The notes: generated from the sequence alone by a model not told the origin. A stretch of 64,000 bases of DNA from an uncultured Rubrobacteraceae bacterium (GCA_902806085.1 CADCVH010000001.1:1-64000), one strand, 5' to 3'; shown: positions 13,955 through 24,111, numbered from the stretch's first letter. Numbers and translations are program-made.

Positions 13955-14893
13955 CTAGCTCTCGGCCAGGTGCTTCTCCAGGTCGTCCACGACGCCCTCA
14001 GCCGCCGTGGGGCCGATGCCGAGCATCCAGAGGTCGTCGGAGACCTCGTAGACGCGGTCCCGCCGGACGGCGTCGAGCCTCTGCCAGAGGGGGTCGGATG
14101 TGATCTCCTCCTCCGTCGAATCCTCGGGCGCGCCGTACACGGTCACGAAGACGGCGTCCCCGTCCATCTCCGGTATCTCTTCCTCGCTCGCGTTCAGGAT
14201 GGCGAACTCGTCCACGTCCTGCGAGGGGGGCCGCGGAAGCCCCGCGTCTTCGAGCACGGTCCCGATGAAAGACTCCCTCTGGTAGATGCGGGTCTCGCCC
14301 GGCAGGAAGCGGACCACTGAGACCTGCGTATCGCCGAGCCGGTCTCCCATCGCGCCCCGGAACTCCTCGAGCCGGTCTTCGTAGCCGGCCATCACCCCTT
14401 CGGCCTGCCGCGCCCGGTTCATGGCCTCGGCGTGCTTCTCGAAGTTCTCTTTCCAGGTGACGCCGGTGGTCTCGGTGAAGACCGTGGGCGCTATCCGGCT
14501 TAGCTGGTCGTAGATCTGCTCGTGGCGGAGCTTGCTCGATAGGATGAGGTCGGGTTTCAGGGTGGCGATCTTCTCCAGGTTCGGTTCTTCGATGGTGCCC
14601 ACGTTCTCGATCCCGCCGGTGTCTTCGAGGTAGGAGGGAAGCCCGAGCTCCTCGACGGCCTCCACCGATCCGACCGGCGTCACCCCGAGCGACATGGCGC
14701 CGTCCAACTCGCCCGTGTCGAGCACCACGACCCGCTTCGGCGTCCCCCGCACCTCCGTCTCGCCCATGGCGTGCTCCACGGTCCTCGCCTGCCCGGACGA
14801 CCCACCGCCTCCCTCGCCACCGCCGCAGGCCGCCAGCACGAACGCAGCGACCGCGAGAAGCGCGAAAGCCAGACGCTTTTTGATCCAGATCAA
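13955..14893 (-). CDS. Siderophore/iron(III) ABC transporter, substrate-binding lipoprotein
   Basis: The protein has 312 residues from TTG 14893, with GGAGGA eight bases upstream; longer frames would run into the Fur-like box. The lipoprotein signal KKRLAFALLAVAAFVLAACG has lipobox LAAC. The FepB/FhuD-type class III fold shows in TPKRVVVLDTGELDGAMSLG, IENVGTIEEPNLEKIATLKP and DLILSSKLRHEQIYDQLSRI. It captures ferric siderophores outside the membrane for the divergently encoded permeases. Confidence 0.88.
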   Translation of the reverse strand: MIWIKKRLAFALLAVAAFVLAACGGGEGGGGSSGQARTVEHAMGETEVRGTPKRVVVLDTGELDGAMSLGVTPVGSVEAVEELGLPSYLEDTGGIENVGTIEEPNLEKIATLKPDLILSSKLRHEQIYDQLSRIAPTVFTETTGVTWKENFEKHAEAMNRARQAEGVMAGYEDRLEEFRGAMGDRLGDTQVSVVRFLPGETRIYQRESFIGTVLEDAGLPRPPSQDVDEFAILNASEEEIPEMDGDAVFVTVYGAPEDSTEEEITSDPLWQRLDAVRRDRVYEVSDDLWMLGIGPTAAEGVVDDLEKHLAES

Positions 14894-14938
14894 TTGATTC
14901 GTCCTCCCAAACCCTGTATCTTGGCGTCTCATGTTGCT

Positions 14939-14957
14939 ATTGACAATCATTATCAAT
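14939..14957. promoter_or_regulatory. Fur-like operator between divergent iron genes
   Basis: ATTGACAAT-C-ATTATCAAT is a 9-1-9 palindrome with one mismatch. Its core TGACAAT-C-ATTATCA matches the Fur 7-1-7 box (TGATAAT-n-ATTATCA) at 13 of 14 arm positions. It lies between the binding protein (minus strand) and the permease genes (plus strand), where one repressor dimer could shut both under iron-replete conditions. TTGACA within it may also be a -35 element. Confidence 0.75.
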
Positions 14958-15034
14958 GGCGCGGGCAAAGATAGTGGGGTTTGCGGTTCGCGTCAACAGG
15001 GGTGTGATCCGGGTCAGGTCGGGGGCGGCTAGGG

Positions 15035-16036
15035 GTGCGGATCTTGCGTTCGCGTTCCGCGCTGCTGGTCGGGCTTTTGGGGTGTTCTGTGGTGCTGCTC
15101 CTGTGCCTGTTGGCGAGCGTGCGGTTCGGGGCGGCCCGGATCGGGACGTGGGACGTGATCGGGGCCTTCGTGGGCTACGGCGGCTCGGAGGACGACCTGA
15201 TCGTCCGCACCCTGCGCGTGCCGCGCGCCCTGATCGCCGCCCTCGTGGGCGCCGCCCTGGCCGTGGCCGGCGCCATCATGCAGGGCCTGACCCGGAACCC
15301 GCTCTCGGACCCCGGCATACTCGGCATCGAGGCCGGCGCCGCCCTCGCCGTTGTCGGCGCCGTCTTCTTGCTCGGGGCCTCCTCGCTCACGACCTACGCC
15401 CTGTTCGCGTTCGTGGGGGCGGCCGTCGCGGCGGTCGTCGTCTACGGGTTGGGGTCGCTCGGGGGCGGGATGAACCCGGTGAAGCTCGTCGTGGCCGGGG
15501 CGGCGCTCGCGGCCTTGCTCTCGTCGCTCACGACTGCCGTGCTCATCTTCAATCGCAGGACGCTGGAAGAGATCCGGTTCTGGCTCGCCGGCTCGGTGGC
15601 CGGGAGGGACCTGGACCTGCTCTTGCAGGTGCTCCCTTACGTCTCCGCCGGGCTGCTCCTCGCGTTCGTCCTGAGCCGCCAGATCACGGCCCTCGCGCTC
15701 GGCGAGGACGTCGCCACCGGGCTCGGCCAGCGCACGGCGTGGGTAAAGATCTTCTCGGTGGCCGCGGTCGTGTTGCTCGCGGGGAGCGCGGTGGCCATCG
15801 CGGGGCCGATAGGGTTCGTCGGGCTCGTCGTCCCGCACGTGGCGCGCTTCTTCGTCGGGGTGGACTACCGCCGGATCCTGCCCTACTCGGCCTTGCTCGG
15901 GGCGGTGCTGCTCGTCTCGTCGGACATAGCCGCGAGGGTCGTGCTCAGGCCGCAGGAGCTGCCCCTCGGGGTAATGACCGCCCTCGTCGGGGCGCCGTTC
16001 TTTGTCTACCTGGCGCGAAGGGGGGCGAAGGGTTGA
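15035..16036 (+). CDS. Siderophore ABC transporter permease, FecCD family (first subunit)
   Basis: The 333-residue protein starts at GTG 15035 and has eight to ten membrane helices. FecCD hallmarks are [40 protein letters not shown] and GAALAVVGA, then [33 protein letters not shown] and the C-terminal [10 protein letters not shown]-like segment. It pairs with the second permease to form the BtuC-type channel. The stop overlaps the TTG start of the next gene. Confidence 0.92.
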   Translation: MRILRSRSALLVGLLGCSVVLLLCLLASVRFGAARIGTWDVIGAFVGYGGSEDDLIVRTLRVPRALIAALVGAALAVAGAIMQGLTRNPLSDPGILGIEAGAALAVVGAVFLLGASSLTTYALFAFVGAAVAAVVVYGLGSLGGGMNPVKLVVAGAALAALLSSLTTAVLIFNRRTLEEIRFWLAGSVAGRDLDLLLQVLPYVSAGLLLAFVLSRQITALALGEDVATGLGQRTAWVKIFSVAAVVLLAGSAVAIAGPIGFVGLVVPHVARFFVGVDYRRILPYSALLGAVLLVSSDIAARVVLRPQELPLGVMTALVGAPFFVYLARRGAKG

Positions 16037-17076
16037 AGGGTCGGACGGTCATCAGGCCGTGGGGCGGGCGGGTCTCGGTGCGGCTGGACCCGCGCTCGGC
16101 GCTCGTTTTTGTCCTGCTCGGGCTCGTCGCTTTCGCGGGCGTCGTCGCCAACGTGGGGGTGGGGGAGTACCAGATCCCGCCCCTCGACGTGATACGGGCC
16201 CTCTTCGGCATGGAGTCCGGCGACGGCAATTACGGCTTCATTGTCAACGTGTTGCGGTTGCCGCGGGCGCTGGTGACGGTGCTCGTCGGGGCCGCGCTCG
16301 CGGTCTCCGGGGCGATATTGCAGGGCCTCACGCGCAACGATCTGGCAGCACCCGACATCGTCGGGGTCAACGCCGGGGCCGGGCTCGCGGCCGTTACCCT
16401 GATCGTGGCCTTCCCTTCGGTCCCCGCCGCGTTCTTGCCGCCGGCGGCCTTCGGGGGGGCGGTCGTCGTGGCCGTGCTGTTGTACTTGCTCGCGTGGCGG
16501 GGGAGCAGCTCCCCGACGCGGCTCGTCCTTATTGGGGTGGGGTTGAGCGCGGTGGCTACGGCGCTCACGACGTTCATGATCACGTTCGGGGAGATCCAGC
16601 AAGTGGGCCAGGCCCTCGTGTGGCTCACGGGCAGCGTCTACGGGCACTCCTGGGAGTAGATCTTCACCCTCCTGCCCTGGCTGGCCGTATTCCTGCCGCT
16701 CGCCCTCCTGCGCTCCCGCCACCTGAACGCCCTGACCCTGGGCGACGAGGTCGCGACGGGCCTCGGCGCCCGCGTCGAGCTCGAGCGGGGCTTGCTGGTC
16801 CTCGCCTGCGTCGCCCTCGCGGCCTCGGCCGTCGCCACGGCCGGCACCATCGGCTTCGTCGGCCTGATGGCCCCGCACGTCGCGAGGAGGCTCGTGGGCC
16901 CAACCCACGGCGGCCTGCTGCCCGTGGCCGCGATGACCGGCGGGGCCCTGGTCGTGCTGGCCGACCTCGTGGGCAGGACGCTCTTCGCACCCGTGGAGAT
17001 ACCGTGCGGCATCGTCACCGCCGTCGTGGGGGCCCCGTTCTTCCTGTACCTGCTCTACAAGACCCGCAAGACGTGA
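16033..17076 (+). pseudogene. FecCD permease (second subunit) interrupted by an amber codon
   Basis: From TTG 16033 the frame encodes [40 protein letters not shown] and WLTGSVYGHSWE, then meets TAG at 16657-16659. The same frame continues intact to TGA 17074-17076 ([68 protein letters not shown]). Homologues commonly have Gln or another residue here, so CAG to TAG is the simplest change. The second half has no good ribosome site near its beginning. Options are a recent null allele, amber readthrough, or a sequencing error. Without this subunit the transporter could work only as a homodimer of the first permease. Confidence 0.75.
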
Positions 17077-17245
17077 GACGGGCCGCGGTGCAAGAAGGCG
17101 CGGAAGCCCCGGGGTGGCCCGTGACCGCAAACCCCCGGCGGCCCCCTCCGGACGCGGCGCGGAGGGACCGCGCCTTCGCGGTGGGCGGTGACGCGGACCT
17201 CGTACTCGACGACCTCCAAAGACACCCGACAAGGAGAGAAACCTT

Positions 17246-18292
17246 ATGAAAAAACCAGCGATGACGCCCAGGACACCCACACGAGGCCGCGGACCGACCC
17301 GCGGGCAGTTCCTTGCCGGTGTCGGGGGCCTGTTGCTGCTTGGCGGCTGCGGCGGGACCGGCGGCGGTGACGGCGGGGAGGGTTCTGGCGGGACGATAAA
17401 GCACAAGTACGGCGGGACGGAGGTTTCCGGATACCCCGGTCGGGTCGTCACGGTGGGTTTCACCGACCAGGACCCCGTGCTGGCGCTCGGGGTCGCGCCC
17501 GTCGCGGTGCGCGAGTGGTTCGGGGAGAAGCCCCACGCGACGTGGCCCTGGGCCCAGGACGAGCTGGGCGACGGCGAGCCGGAGGTCCTGACCTCGACGG
17601 AGCTCAACTTCGAGCAGATAGCGGGCCTCGACCCCGACCTGATCGTCGGCGTCTCCTCGGGCATGACCCGGCAGGAGCACGATACGCTCTCGGAGATAGC
17701 CCCGACCCTTGCCCAGTCCGGCGAGTTCGTGGATTACGGCGTCCCCTGGCAGGAGCAGACGCGCGCCGTAGGCCGCGCTTTAGGCCGGCAGGACCGGGCC
17801 GGGGGGATCGTCTCCGACGTGGAAGCGCGCTTTGCCGGGGTCCGCGAGGCACACCCGGAGTTCGAGGACGCCACCGGGGTGGTGGTCGGGCTCACGGTCG
17901 AGGACGACTCCTACACCCCTTCTCCCTACGGGCCCCAGGACGTTAGGGGGCGGTTCATGTCCTCCCTCGGGTTCCGGATACCCCAGGAGATCGCCGACCT
18001 CACCGGCGATTCCTTTTTCGCGGACCTCAGCCGCGAGCGCCTGGAGCTTATCGATACCGACGTACTGGTCTGGGTCACGGTGTTGGCGGAGAGCTTCGAG
18101 GCCGTCCGGACCGATCCGCTGTACCGTCGGCTCGACGCCGCCCGGGAGGGCCGCGACCTCTTCCTGGAAGAGGCCCTATCCGCCGCGCTCTCGTTCGGCA
18201 CCGTCCTGAGCCTGCCGTTCCTGCTCGATGATCTGGTGCCGATGCTCGCGGCGGCCGTAGACGGCAACCCCGACACCGAGGTGGCGTCATGA
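17246..18292 (+). CDS. Second siderophore-binding lipoprotein
   Basis: The 348-residue protein starts at ATG 17246 (AAGGAG upstream). The basic N-region TRGRGPTRGQFLAGVGGLLL ends in a lipobox near LLGGC, and the preceding Arg residues hint at Tat export. Binding-fold motifs are IKHKYGGTEVSGYPGRVVTV, LALGVAPVAVREWFG and FEQIAGLDPDLIVGVSSGM. It differs from the minus-strand binding protein, so the locus may take up two types of siderophore. Its stop overlaps the FhuF-like gene (ATGA). Confidence 0.88.
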   Translation: MKKPAMTPRTPTRGRGPTRGQFLAGVGGLLLLGGCGGTGGGDGGEGSGGTIKHKYGGTEVSGYPGRVVTVGFTDQDPVLALGVAPVAVREWFGEKPHATWPWAQDELGDGEPEVLTSTELNFEQIAGLDPDLIVGVSSGMTRQEHDTLSEIAPTLAQSGEFVDYGVPWQEQTRAVGRALGRQDRAGGIVSDVEARFAGVREAHPEFEDATGVVVGLTVEDDSYTPSPYGPQDVRGRFMSSLGFRIPQEIADLTGDSFFADLSRERLELIDTDVLVWVTVLAESFEAVRTDPLYRRLDAAREGRDLFLEEALSAALSFGTVLSLPFLLDDLVPMLAAAVDGNPDTEVAS

Positions 18293-19143
18293 CCCGCCAC
18301 CTTCGTATAAAGGGGGTTCGTGATCGGCGAACGACCGGCTCGCCGCTCGCGGCGACGCTGGAGCGCGTTTCGGAGGCGGGGTCTTGGGGCGAAATCCGGC
18401 TCTTCGGCTATGCGGGATCCCCCGCCGGCCCGGGATGGTCCACGGCCGCGGAACTCTGCTCCGACGCGCCGGTCCTCGACGACCTACTGCGATGCTTCGG
18501 GCGGGAGCATGGGACGGAGATCCCGCAGGTAACGGGGAGCCTCTTCCTGAAGGGCTACCTCTGGCGCGTCCTCGCGCCGGTCGTCGCCGCCTTCCTCCTC
18601 GAGCGCCGGGTGCCGGACCTTGGGCCGGGTAGCGTGGCGCTGCGCTTCGACGGGCGCGGCTTCCCGGCGGACCTGGCCGTGGACGGCACTTTCGCCGCCC
18701 TGCCAGACGACCCCGGCGCCGGGCATCCCAGCGCGCTGGTTGTGGCTTCCGAGGAAGACCTGTCGCGTTATCTGGGGGAGAGGTTCGCCGGGGCCCACCT
18801 GCCGGGCTTGCTAGCCGCGCTTCGCCCGCGGGCGCGCAGGGGGCTAGGCGCCCTTCGGGAGATGGCCGTGGACGCGGTCGCCGACGCGTTCCTGATCGTC
18901 GGCCAGGGTCTGGGACGGGAAGAGGAGGCCGTCGGCCTAGCCGAAGGGGTGCTCGCCGGCCCGTCCCCGCTCTCCGGGTCCACCAACTATTTCGTGGTGG
19001 AGCGCGGCGGACGCCGCGAGACGGGCCGGGTGCGCAACGCCTGCTGCCTCTACTACAGGCTCGAGCGGGACGCCTGCCTCACCTGCCCCCGCGACGTCCG
19101 GGCGGAGAAAACGGGCGAAGCGTCGGGGGTCGGGAGCCGTTGA
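18289..19143 (+). CDS. FhuF-like ferric-siderophore reductase
   Basis: The 284-residue protein shows the FhuF C-terminal signature [22 protein letters not shown]-x10-C-x2-C binds a [2Fe-2S] cluster. The middle region ([20 protein letters not shown]) matches the family. FhuF proteins reduce Fe(III) in the imported siderophore so iron is released in the cytoplasm. Overlaps with the binding protein upstream and the ATPase downstream (4 bases each) show tight coupling. Confidence 0.85.
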   Translation: MTRHLRIKGVRDRRTTGSPLAATLERVSEAGSWGEIRLFGYAGSPAGPGWSTAAELCSDAPVLDDLLRCFGREHGTEIPQVTGSLFLKGYLWRVLAPVVAAFLLERRVPDLGPGSVALRFDGRGFPADLAVDGTFAALPDDPGAGHPSALVVASEEDLSRYLGERFAGAHLPGLLAALRPRARRGLGALREMAVDAVADAFLIVGQGLGREEEAVGLAEGVLAGPSPLSGSTNYFVVERGGRRETGRVRNACCLYYRLERDACLTCPRDVRAEKTGEASGVGSR

Positions 19144-19991
19144 GCAAGCTGCGAACCGAGAAGGTCAGGCTCGGCTACGACGATACCGTCGTGATCGACG
19201 GGCTCACCGTCGCGGTGCCGGGGGGTAGGATCACCTCCGTCGTCGGCCCCAACGGCTGCGGCAAGTCCACGCTGCTCCGGTCCCTCGCCCGCCTCATGAA
19301 GCCGCGCGGCGGCGCGATCTACCTCGACGGCGACGCCATCTCGAACCTCCCCACCCGCGAGGTCGCCAGGCGCCTCGGCATCCTGCCCCAGAACCCAGCC
19401 GCCCCGGAGGGTCTCACCGTCGGGGAGCTGGCGGCCCAGGGCCGCTACCCGCACCAGGGCTGGCTGCGGCAGTGGTCCAGGGAGGACGAACGCGCCGTCG
19501 AGAAGGCCCTGGAGACGACCGGCGTCCTCGAGTTCGCCGACAGGCCGTTCGACACCCTCTCGGGCGGGCAGCGCCAAAGGGCCTGGATCTCGATGGCCCT
19601 GGCGCAGGAGACCGAGACCCTGCTCCTCGACGAGCCGACCACCTTCCTGGACATGGCCCACCAGATCGAGGCGCTCCAGCTCCTGTACAGGCTAAACCGC
19701 GACGAGGGCCGCACCATCCTCATGGTCCTCCACGACCTCAACAACGCCGCCCGCTACTCGCACCACGTGGTCGCGCTCTCCAGGGGACGGGTCTTCGACG
19801 CCGGGCCGCCTACCGAGGTCGTGACGCCGCGGCTCCTGCGAAACGTCTTCGGTGTGGAGGCGGACGTCGTCCCCGACCCGCGCACCGGCCTCCCCCTTTG
19901 CGTCCCCTACGGCTTGAGCGCGGATTCAGGCGACGGAGACCCGGGTCGGCCCGCCGGGGATCGGGCGGCGGCCCGGGGCTTCGGGAGCTGA
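19140..19991 (+). CDS. Siderophore ABC transporter ATP-binding protein (FecE/FhuC family)
   Basis: The 283-residue protein starts at TTG 19140. Walker [11 protein letters not shown]-loop LGILPQNP, signature [11 protein letters not shown], Walker [19 protein letters not shown] and H-loop [12 protein letters not shown] are all present. The TTFLDMAHQ variant is characteristic of iron-siderophore ATPases. It energises the FecCD permeases upstream. The C-terminal tail after [10 protein letters not shown] is low complexity. Confidence 0.93.
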   Translation: MSKLRTEKVRLGYDDTVVIDGLTVAVPGGRITSVVGPNGCGKSTLLRSLARLMKPRGGAIYLDGDAISNLPTREVARRLGILPQNPAAPEGLTVGELAAQGRYPHQGWLRQWSREDERAVEKALETTGVLEFADRPFDTLSGGQRQRAWISMALAQETETLLLDEPTTFLDMAHQIEALQLLYRLNRDEGRTILMVLHDLNNAARYSHHVVALSRGRVFDAGPPTEVVTPRLLRNVFGVEADVVPDPRTGLPLCVPYGLSADSGDGDPGRPAGDRAAARGFGS

Positions 19992-20051
19992 GGAAGCCCC
20001 GGGTGCTGCTCTTCCAGGTGCCCTGCCGGCCGACCGGCCGGCGGGGCGCTA

Positions 20052-20231
20052 TCAGGGGCAGCGGCTGCCCGGGTTGTTGTACTTCTCGTTCTGGCGCCAG
20101 CGGTAGAACTCGCCGCGGTTCATGGGCCGGCGGCCAGGGTGGGTAGACGAGTGGACGACCAGGTACTTGTCGTAGGCGTTCTCGCCCGAGATCTCCTTGA
20201 GGTATTCCCAGATGGCGCGTAGGGGGTTCAT
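20052..20231 (-). CDS. ybdD: YbdD/YjiX (DUF466) small protein linked to CstA
   Basis: The 59-residue protein begins MNPLRAIWEYLKEISGE and contains AYDKYLVVHSSTHPGRRPMN and GEFYRWRQNEKYNNPGSRCP. The N-terminal aromatic helix, D/Y-x-Y-x-x-H, the HPxxxPM and the EF-x-x-x-RQ...Y pattern match YbdD/YjiX. It lies directly after cstA (20243-22357) with AGGAGG two bases before ATG. In enterobacteria the YbdD-type partner is needed for pyruvate uptake by CstA or BtsT. Confidence 0.85.
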   Translation of the reverse strand: MNPLRAIWEYLKEISGENAYDKYLVVHSSTHPGRRPMNRGEFYRWRQNEKYNNPGSRCP

Positions 20232-20242
20232 CGCCTCCTATT

Positions 20243-22357
20243 CTAGCTCCCCGTGCCCACGGGCTCGCGCTCTTCCACGGGCTGGCCCTCGGAGTCCAGG
20301 CGCGACTCTTCCCAGGGGGCCTCGCTCAGGTCCGGCTCCTTGCGACCGCGGATGATGCCGAACCACACGCGGGTGGCGTCCACCAGCACGATGATGATGA
20401 GGAGCGCGAACAGGATCGAGAGCACGCCGTCCACGGTGGAGTTCGTGATGATCTGGCGCACGTCGTCGGCGCTCTGGGCCGTGCCGTAGAGCTCGCCGTT
20501 GGCGAGGGCCTCCTGGGCGGCCCCTCTCTGGGCGAAGAAGCCGAGGCCGGGGTCCGGGGAGAAGATCTTCATCCAACTCGCCGTGAGCGTCACGGAGGCG
20601 TCCCATAGGAGCGGCAGCCCCGTAACCCAGGCGTAGCGGAGCTTGCCCATCTTTATGAGGATGGTCGTGCCAACGGTGAGGGCGACGGCCGCGAGGAGCT
20701 GGTTGGCGATGCCGAAGAGGGGGAAGAGCTGGTTGATGCCGCCCAAAGGGTCGTTCACGCCGACGTAGAGGAAGTAGCCCCAGGCCCCGACTATGAGGGC
20801 GCTGGATATAAGGTTCCCCGGCAGCCACGAGGGGTTGGCGAAGGGGCGGTAGACGTTGCCGATCATGTCCTGGATCATGAACCGGCCAACGCGAGTTCCC
20901 GCATCAACGGTCGTCAGGATAAACAGCGCCTCGAACATGATCGCGAAGTGGTACCAGAACGCTTGAAGCGCGGGGCCCCCTATCAGGCCCGAGAAGATCG
21001 CGCTCATCCCCACCGCCAGAGTCGGAGCCCCGCCGGTCCGCCCGACGATGCTCTCCTCCCCGACGTTGTTCGCCGTCGTCTGAAGCGTCTCCGGGGAGAC
21101 GGAGAAGCCGAACCCGTTGACCGCCTGCGAGGCGGACTGCACGGTATCCCCGAGCACGCTCGCCGGGGCGTTCATAGCGAAGTAGATGCCGGGGTCGAGG
21201 GTGGTGGCGGCGATCAGGGCCATGATGGCGACGAACGACTCCATGAGCATCGCCCCGTACCCGATAAACCGGGTCTGGCTCTCTTTCTGGATCAGCTTCG
21301 GCGTCGTGCCCGAGGCCACGAGCGCGTGGAACCCGGATAACGCCCCGCAGGCTATCGTGATAAAGACGAACGGGAAAAGCGGGCCGGCAAAGACCGGGCC
21401 CTCGCCGTTGAAGGCGAAGGGGGTGGCTTTCGGCATCTGGATGGCCGGCAGGGTGAACATGATGCCGATCGCCAGGAGCATGATCGTCCCGATCTTCATG
21501 AACGTCGAGAGGTAGTCGCGGGGCGCCAGGAGCACCCAGACCGGCAGGACGCTCGCGATAAAGCCGTAGGCGATGAGGGCGAAGACGATCTGGTTCGGGC
21601 TGAACGTCCAGAAGTCGGCGTAGGGGCTGGACTCCGCGATCCAACCGCCACCGATGATCGCCAGGAACAGGAGCCCAATCCCGATAATCGAGACCTCAAG
21701 GACGCGCCCCGGCCTAAGGAACCTCAGGTAAACGCCCATAAGAAGCGCTATGGGCAGGGTCATGGCTATGGAGAAGGAGCCCCAAGGCGATTCCGCGAGC
21801 GCGAGCACCACGACGAGGGCGAGCACGGCGAGCAGGATGACCATGATCGAGAGCACGGCCACCAGCGCCGCGACGCCGCCTACGGGGCCTATCTCCTCCC
21901 GCGCCATTTGCCCGAGGGTCTTCCCATCGCGCCTCATGGAGAAGAACAGCGTCGTCATGTCCTGGACAGCACCTGCCAGGATCACGCCGACGATGATCCA
22001 GACCGTCCCCGGCAGGAACCCCATCTGCGCCGCAAGCACGGGCCCCACGAGCGGCCCGGCCCCCGCTATCGCGGCGAAGTGGTGCCCGAAGAGCACGCGC
22101 CTGTCCATCGGCTCGAAGTCCCGCCCGTTGTTGAGGCGTTCGGCCGGCGTCGCCCTGGAGTCGTCGGTCTCGAGGACCTTCTTCTGTATGAACCGGGCGT
22201 AGAACCTGTAGGCGATGGCGTAGGAGGCGATGGCCGCGAAGAGCAGCCAGCCCGCGTTTACCGTCTCCCCGCGGGAGAGCGCGAGTACCCCCCAGCAGAC
22301 CGCCCCGACAAGGGCGATGCCTACCCACACGCCGTACCGACGGATGCTATTCCCCAT
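20243..22357 (-). CDS. cstA: Carbon starvation protein A (pyruvate transporter family)
   Basis: The 704-residue, about 16-helix membrane protein has CstA landmarks. These include NNGRDFEPMDRRVLFGHHFA, AIAGAGPLVGPVLAAQMG, DMTTLFFSMRRDGKTLG and CGALSGFHALVASGTTPKLI, then GTRVGRFMIQDMIGNVY and LFPLFGIANQLLAAVAL. The family imports pyruvate, and some members import peptides. GGGAGGG precedes ATG 22357. It is encoded with the ybdD partner downstream. Confidence 0.93.
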   Translation of the reverse strand: MGNSIRRYGVWVGIALVGAVCWGVLALSRGETVNAGWLLFAAIASYAIAYRFYARFIQKKVLETDDSRATPAERLNNGRDFEPMDRRVLFGHHFAAIAGAGPLVGPVLAAQMGFLPGTVWIIVGVILAGAVQDMTTLFFSMRRDGKTLGQMAREEIGPVGGVAALVAVLSIMVILLAVLALVVVLALAESPWGSFSIAMTLPIALLMGVYLRFLRPGRVLEVSIIGIGLLFLAIIGGGWIAESSPYADFWTFSPNQIVFALIAYGFIASVLPVWVLLAPRDYLSTFMKIGTIMLLAIGIMFTLPAIQMPKATPFAFNGEGPVFAGPLFPFVFITIACGALSGFHALVASGTTPKLIQKESQTRFIGYGAMLMESFVAIMALIAATTLDPGIYFAMNAPASVLGDTVQSASQAVNGFGFSVSPETLQTTANNVGEESIVGRTGGAPTLAVGMSAIFSGLIGGPALQAFWYHFAIMFEALFILTTVDAGTRVGRFMIQDMIGNVYRPFANPSWLPGNLISSALIVGAWGYFLYVGVNDPLGGINQLFPLFGIANQLLAAVALTVGTTILIKMGKLRYAWVTGLPLLWDASVTLTASWMKIFSPDPGLGFFAQRGAAQEALANGELYGTAQSADDVRQIITNSTVDGVLSILFALLIIIVLVDATRVWFGIIRGRKEPDLSEAPWEESRLDSEGQPVEEREPVGTGS

Positions 22358-22445
22358 GGTCCCTCCCGCCCTTCCCTAAGGCCCTTACGAGATAGGACGG
22401 CATCCTAGCACAACGGAAAAGCGTATTGGAAGTCGAAGGCCGCCC

Positions 22446-23168
22446 CTAGAAACGGGTGCGCAACAGACGCGGCGCGGTGAGGCAGACGGCGAGGGCCATG
22501 ACCGCGCAGATGAGCAGGGGGTAGACGATGGCCTCGAACGGAACGGTATCCGTAGCCAGGCCGAAGACGGTTTTGAGGGCGTCGTTGGCGTAGGCGAAGG
22601 GGACGAAGCCACGCAGGGTCAGCATGATGCCATCGGGGTTCTGGTTGCGGAAAAAGCCGGAGAGGTAGATCAGGGGGAACAACACGGCGGTCGCGTAGAG
22701 CAACACGTCCGCCGGCGACGAGGTGAAGTTGGCTATAAAGATGCCTATGCAGTTCGCCGCCACGAGCGTCGCGAACAGCGCCACGCCCGTCGCCAAGACC
22801 CATACCAGGGGTATCGGATGCAGGAGAAACACGACCAGGAGCGCTGGAAGCAGTTGCAGAAAGTCAAGCACGGCGTTGACGGCGAGGACCTCGAAGACGA
22901 TGCGGTAGGGGGAGAGGGGTGTCAGGGAGACGCGGACCAGGATCCCGTCGTTCAGGTCGGAGGTCAGGGTCTCGCCGGCGCCGAAGGTCCCGGCCATGAC
23001 GGCGACGATGCCTATGACGGCGGCGGCGTACTGGGCCGGGATGTCGCTGGCGGCGACGGGGCCGATGATCGCGAGCGGGTACAGCATCTTTATCGCGAGC
23101 GCGAACCTCTTCCCAAAGAAGAGCGCCACGTCCTTCTTCCAGTAGGCGTCCGGCGGGCTAATCCTCAC
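22446..23168 (-). CDS. ABC-2 type permease
   Basis: The 240-residue protein has six hydrophobic segments, including IKMLYPLAIIGPVAASDIPA, AAVIGIVAVMAGTFGAGETL, LQLLPALLVVFLLHPIPLV and LLYATAVLFPLIYLSGFF. SGFFRNQNPDG...GFVPFAYANDALK resembles the late-loop pattern of ABC-2 permeases. It overlaps the upstream ATPase by 11 bases. Export function is likely; substrate unknown. Confidence 0.85.
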   Translation of the reverse strand: MRISPPDAYWKKDVALFFGKRFALAIKMLYPLAIIGPVAASDIPAQYAAAVIGIVAVMAGTFGAGETLTSDLNDGILVRVSLTPLSPYRIVFEVLAVNAVLDFLQLLPALLVVFLLHPIPLVWVLATGVALFATLVAANCIGIFIANFTSSPADVLLYATAVLFPLIYLSGFFRNQNPDGIMLTLRGFVPFAYANDALKTVFGLATDTVPFEAIVYPLLICAVMALAVCLTAPRLLRTRF

Positions 23169-24111
23169 GGCGCAACGCCTCCCCCGTAAGCTTCACGAAC
23201 ACGTCCTCCAGGTTGGGCCGCTCCACCGAGAGGCTAACGATGTCCCCGCCCGAACGCACCAGGCCGGCTACCACGTCCGCGACGATGCCCGGCCGCTCGT
23301 CGCAGTGAACCACCAGGTTGCGGCCCTCGGGCACGACGCGCCCCACGCCTTCGACCCTCTCCACGGGGCCGTACTCCACCGGGTTGCGAAGGGTCGCCGA
23401 GATCCTCCGCACGCCCTGGACGGAGGAGATCAAAGCCTCCGGCGTGTCCTGGGCGACCACCTTGCCCCGGTACAGGAACGCCACCCCGTCGCACAGCGCC
23501 TCGACCTCGTCGACCTGGTTGCTCGCGAGCACGACGGCCACGCCCGCATCGGAGAGCTCCCGCACCTTGCGCTGAAACGCGAGCTGGGAGGTGTAGTCCA
23601 GGCCGAGCGAGGGCTCGTCGAGGAGCAAGACGTCCGGGCGATGGGCAAGCGCCTCCACGAGCGCGAGCTTCTTACCCATGCCGTAGGAGTAGGTCTTGAC
23701 CCTGTCGTCCGCGTACTCGGAGAGGTCGAAGAAATCGAGGAGTTCCGAGACCACGGCCTCGGCCTTCGCCTCCTCCACCCCGTAGGCCCGCGCGAAAAAG
23801 TACGCGTTGGCCCTGCCTGTCAGGTCGCCGTAGTGGGTCGGGCGGTCCACCATCAGGCCCATCCGCGCCCTGACCTTGCGCTTCTCCCTGAGCCCGTCCG
23901 CGCCCGCCACCCGGAACGTGCCGCCGTCCGGCTCTATCGCCGTGGAGAGGACGCGGAGCAGCGTGCTCTTCCCCGAGCCGTTCGGCCCAACGAGACCGAA
24001 GATCTCGCCCGGGGCCACCGAGAAGCTGACGTCCTCGACGCCGCGACCGCTGCTCTTGTAGCGGCGGGAGACGTTCTTTGCTTCCAGTGCCGGATCGGGA
24101 GGCTTCGCCAT
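23158..24111 (-). CDS. ABC-2 exporter ATP-binding protein
   Basis: The 317-residue protein has Walker A GPNGSGKST, MGLMVDRPTHYGDLTGR in the Q-loop to helical region, signature YSYGMGKKLAL, Walker B VLLLDEPSLGLDY and VVLASNQVDEVE (the usual switch His is Asn). A C-terminal extension of about 85 residues (RISATLRNPVEYGPVERVEG onward) is typical of DrrA-like exporters. It pairs with the overlapping permease. Confidence 0.9.
   Translation of the reverse strand: MAKPPDPALEAKNVSRRYKSSGRGVEDVSFSVAPGEIFGLVGPNGSGKSTLLRVLSTAIEPDGGTFRVAGADGLREKRKVRARMGLMVDRPTHYGDLTGRANAYFFARAYGVEEAKAEAVVSELLDFFDLSEYADDRVKTYSYGMGKKLALVEALAHRPDVLLLDEPSLGLDYTSQLAFQRKVRELSDAGVAVVLASNQVDEVEALCDGVAFLYRGKVVAQDTPEALISSVQGVRRISATLRNPVEYGPVERVEGVGRVVPEGRNLVVHCDERPGIVADVVAGLVRSGGDIVSLSVERPNLEDVFVKLTGEALRRED

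Noticed and set aside
16657-16659. Reassigned TAG (genetic code change or pyrrolysine)
   Set aside because: Many genes in the window end in TAG as their true stop, so reassignment is not tenable.
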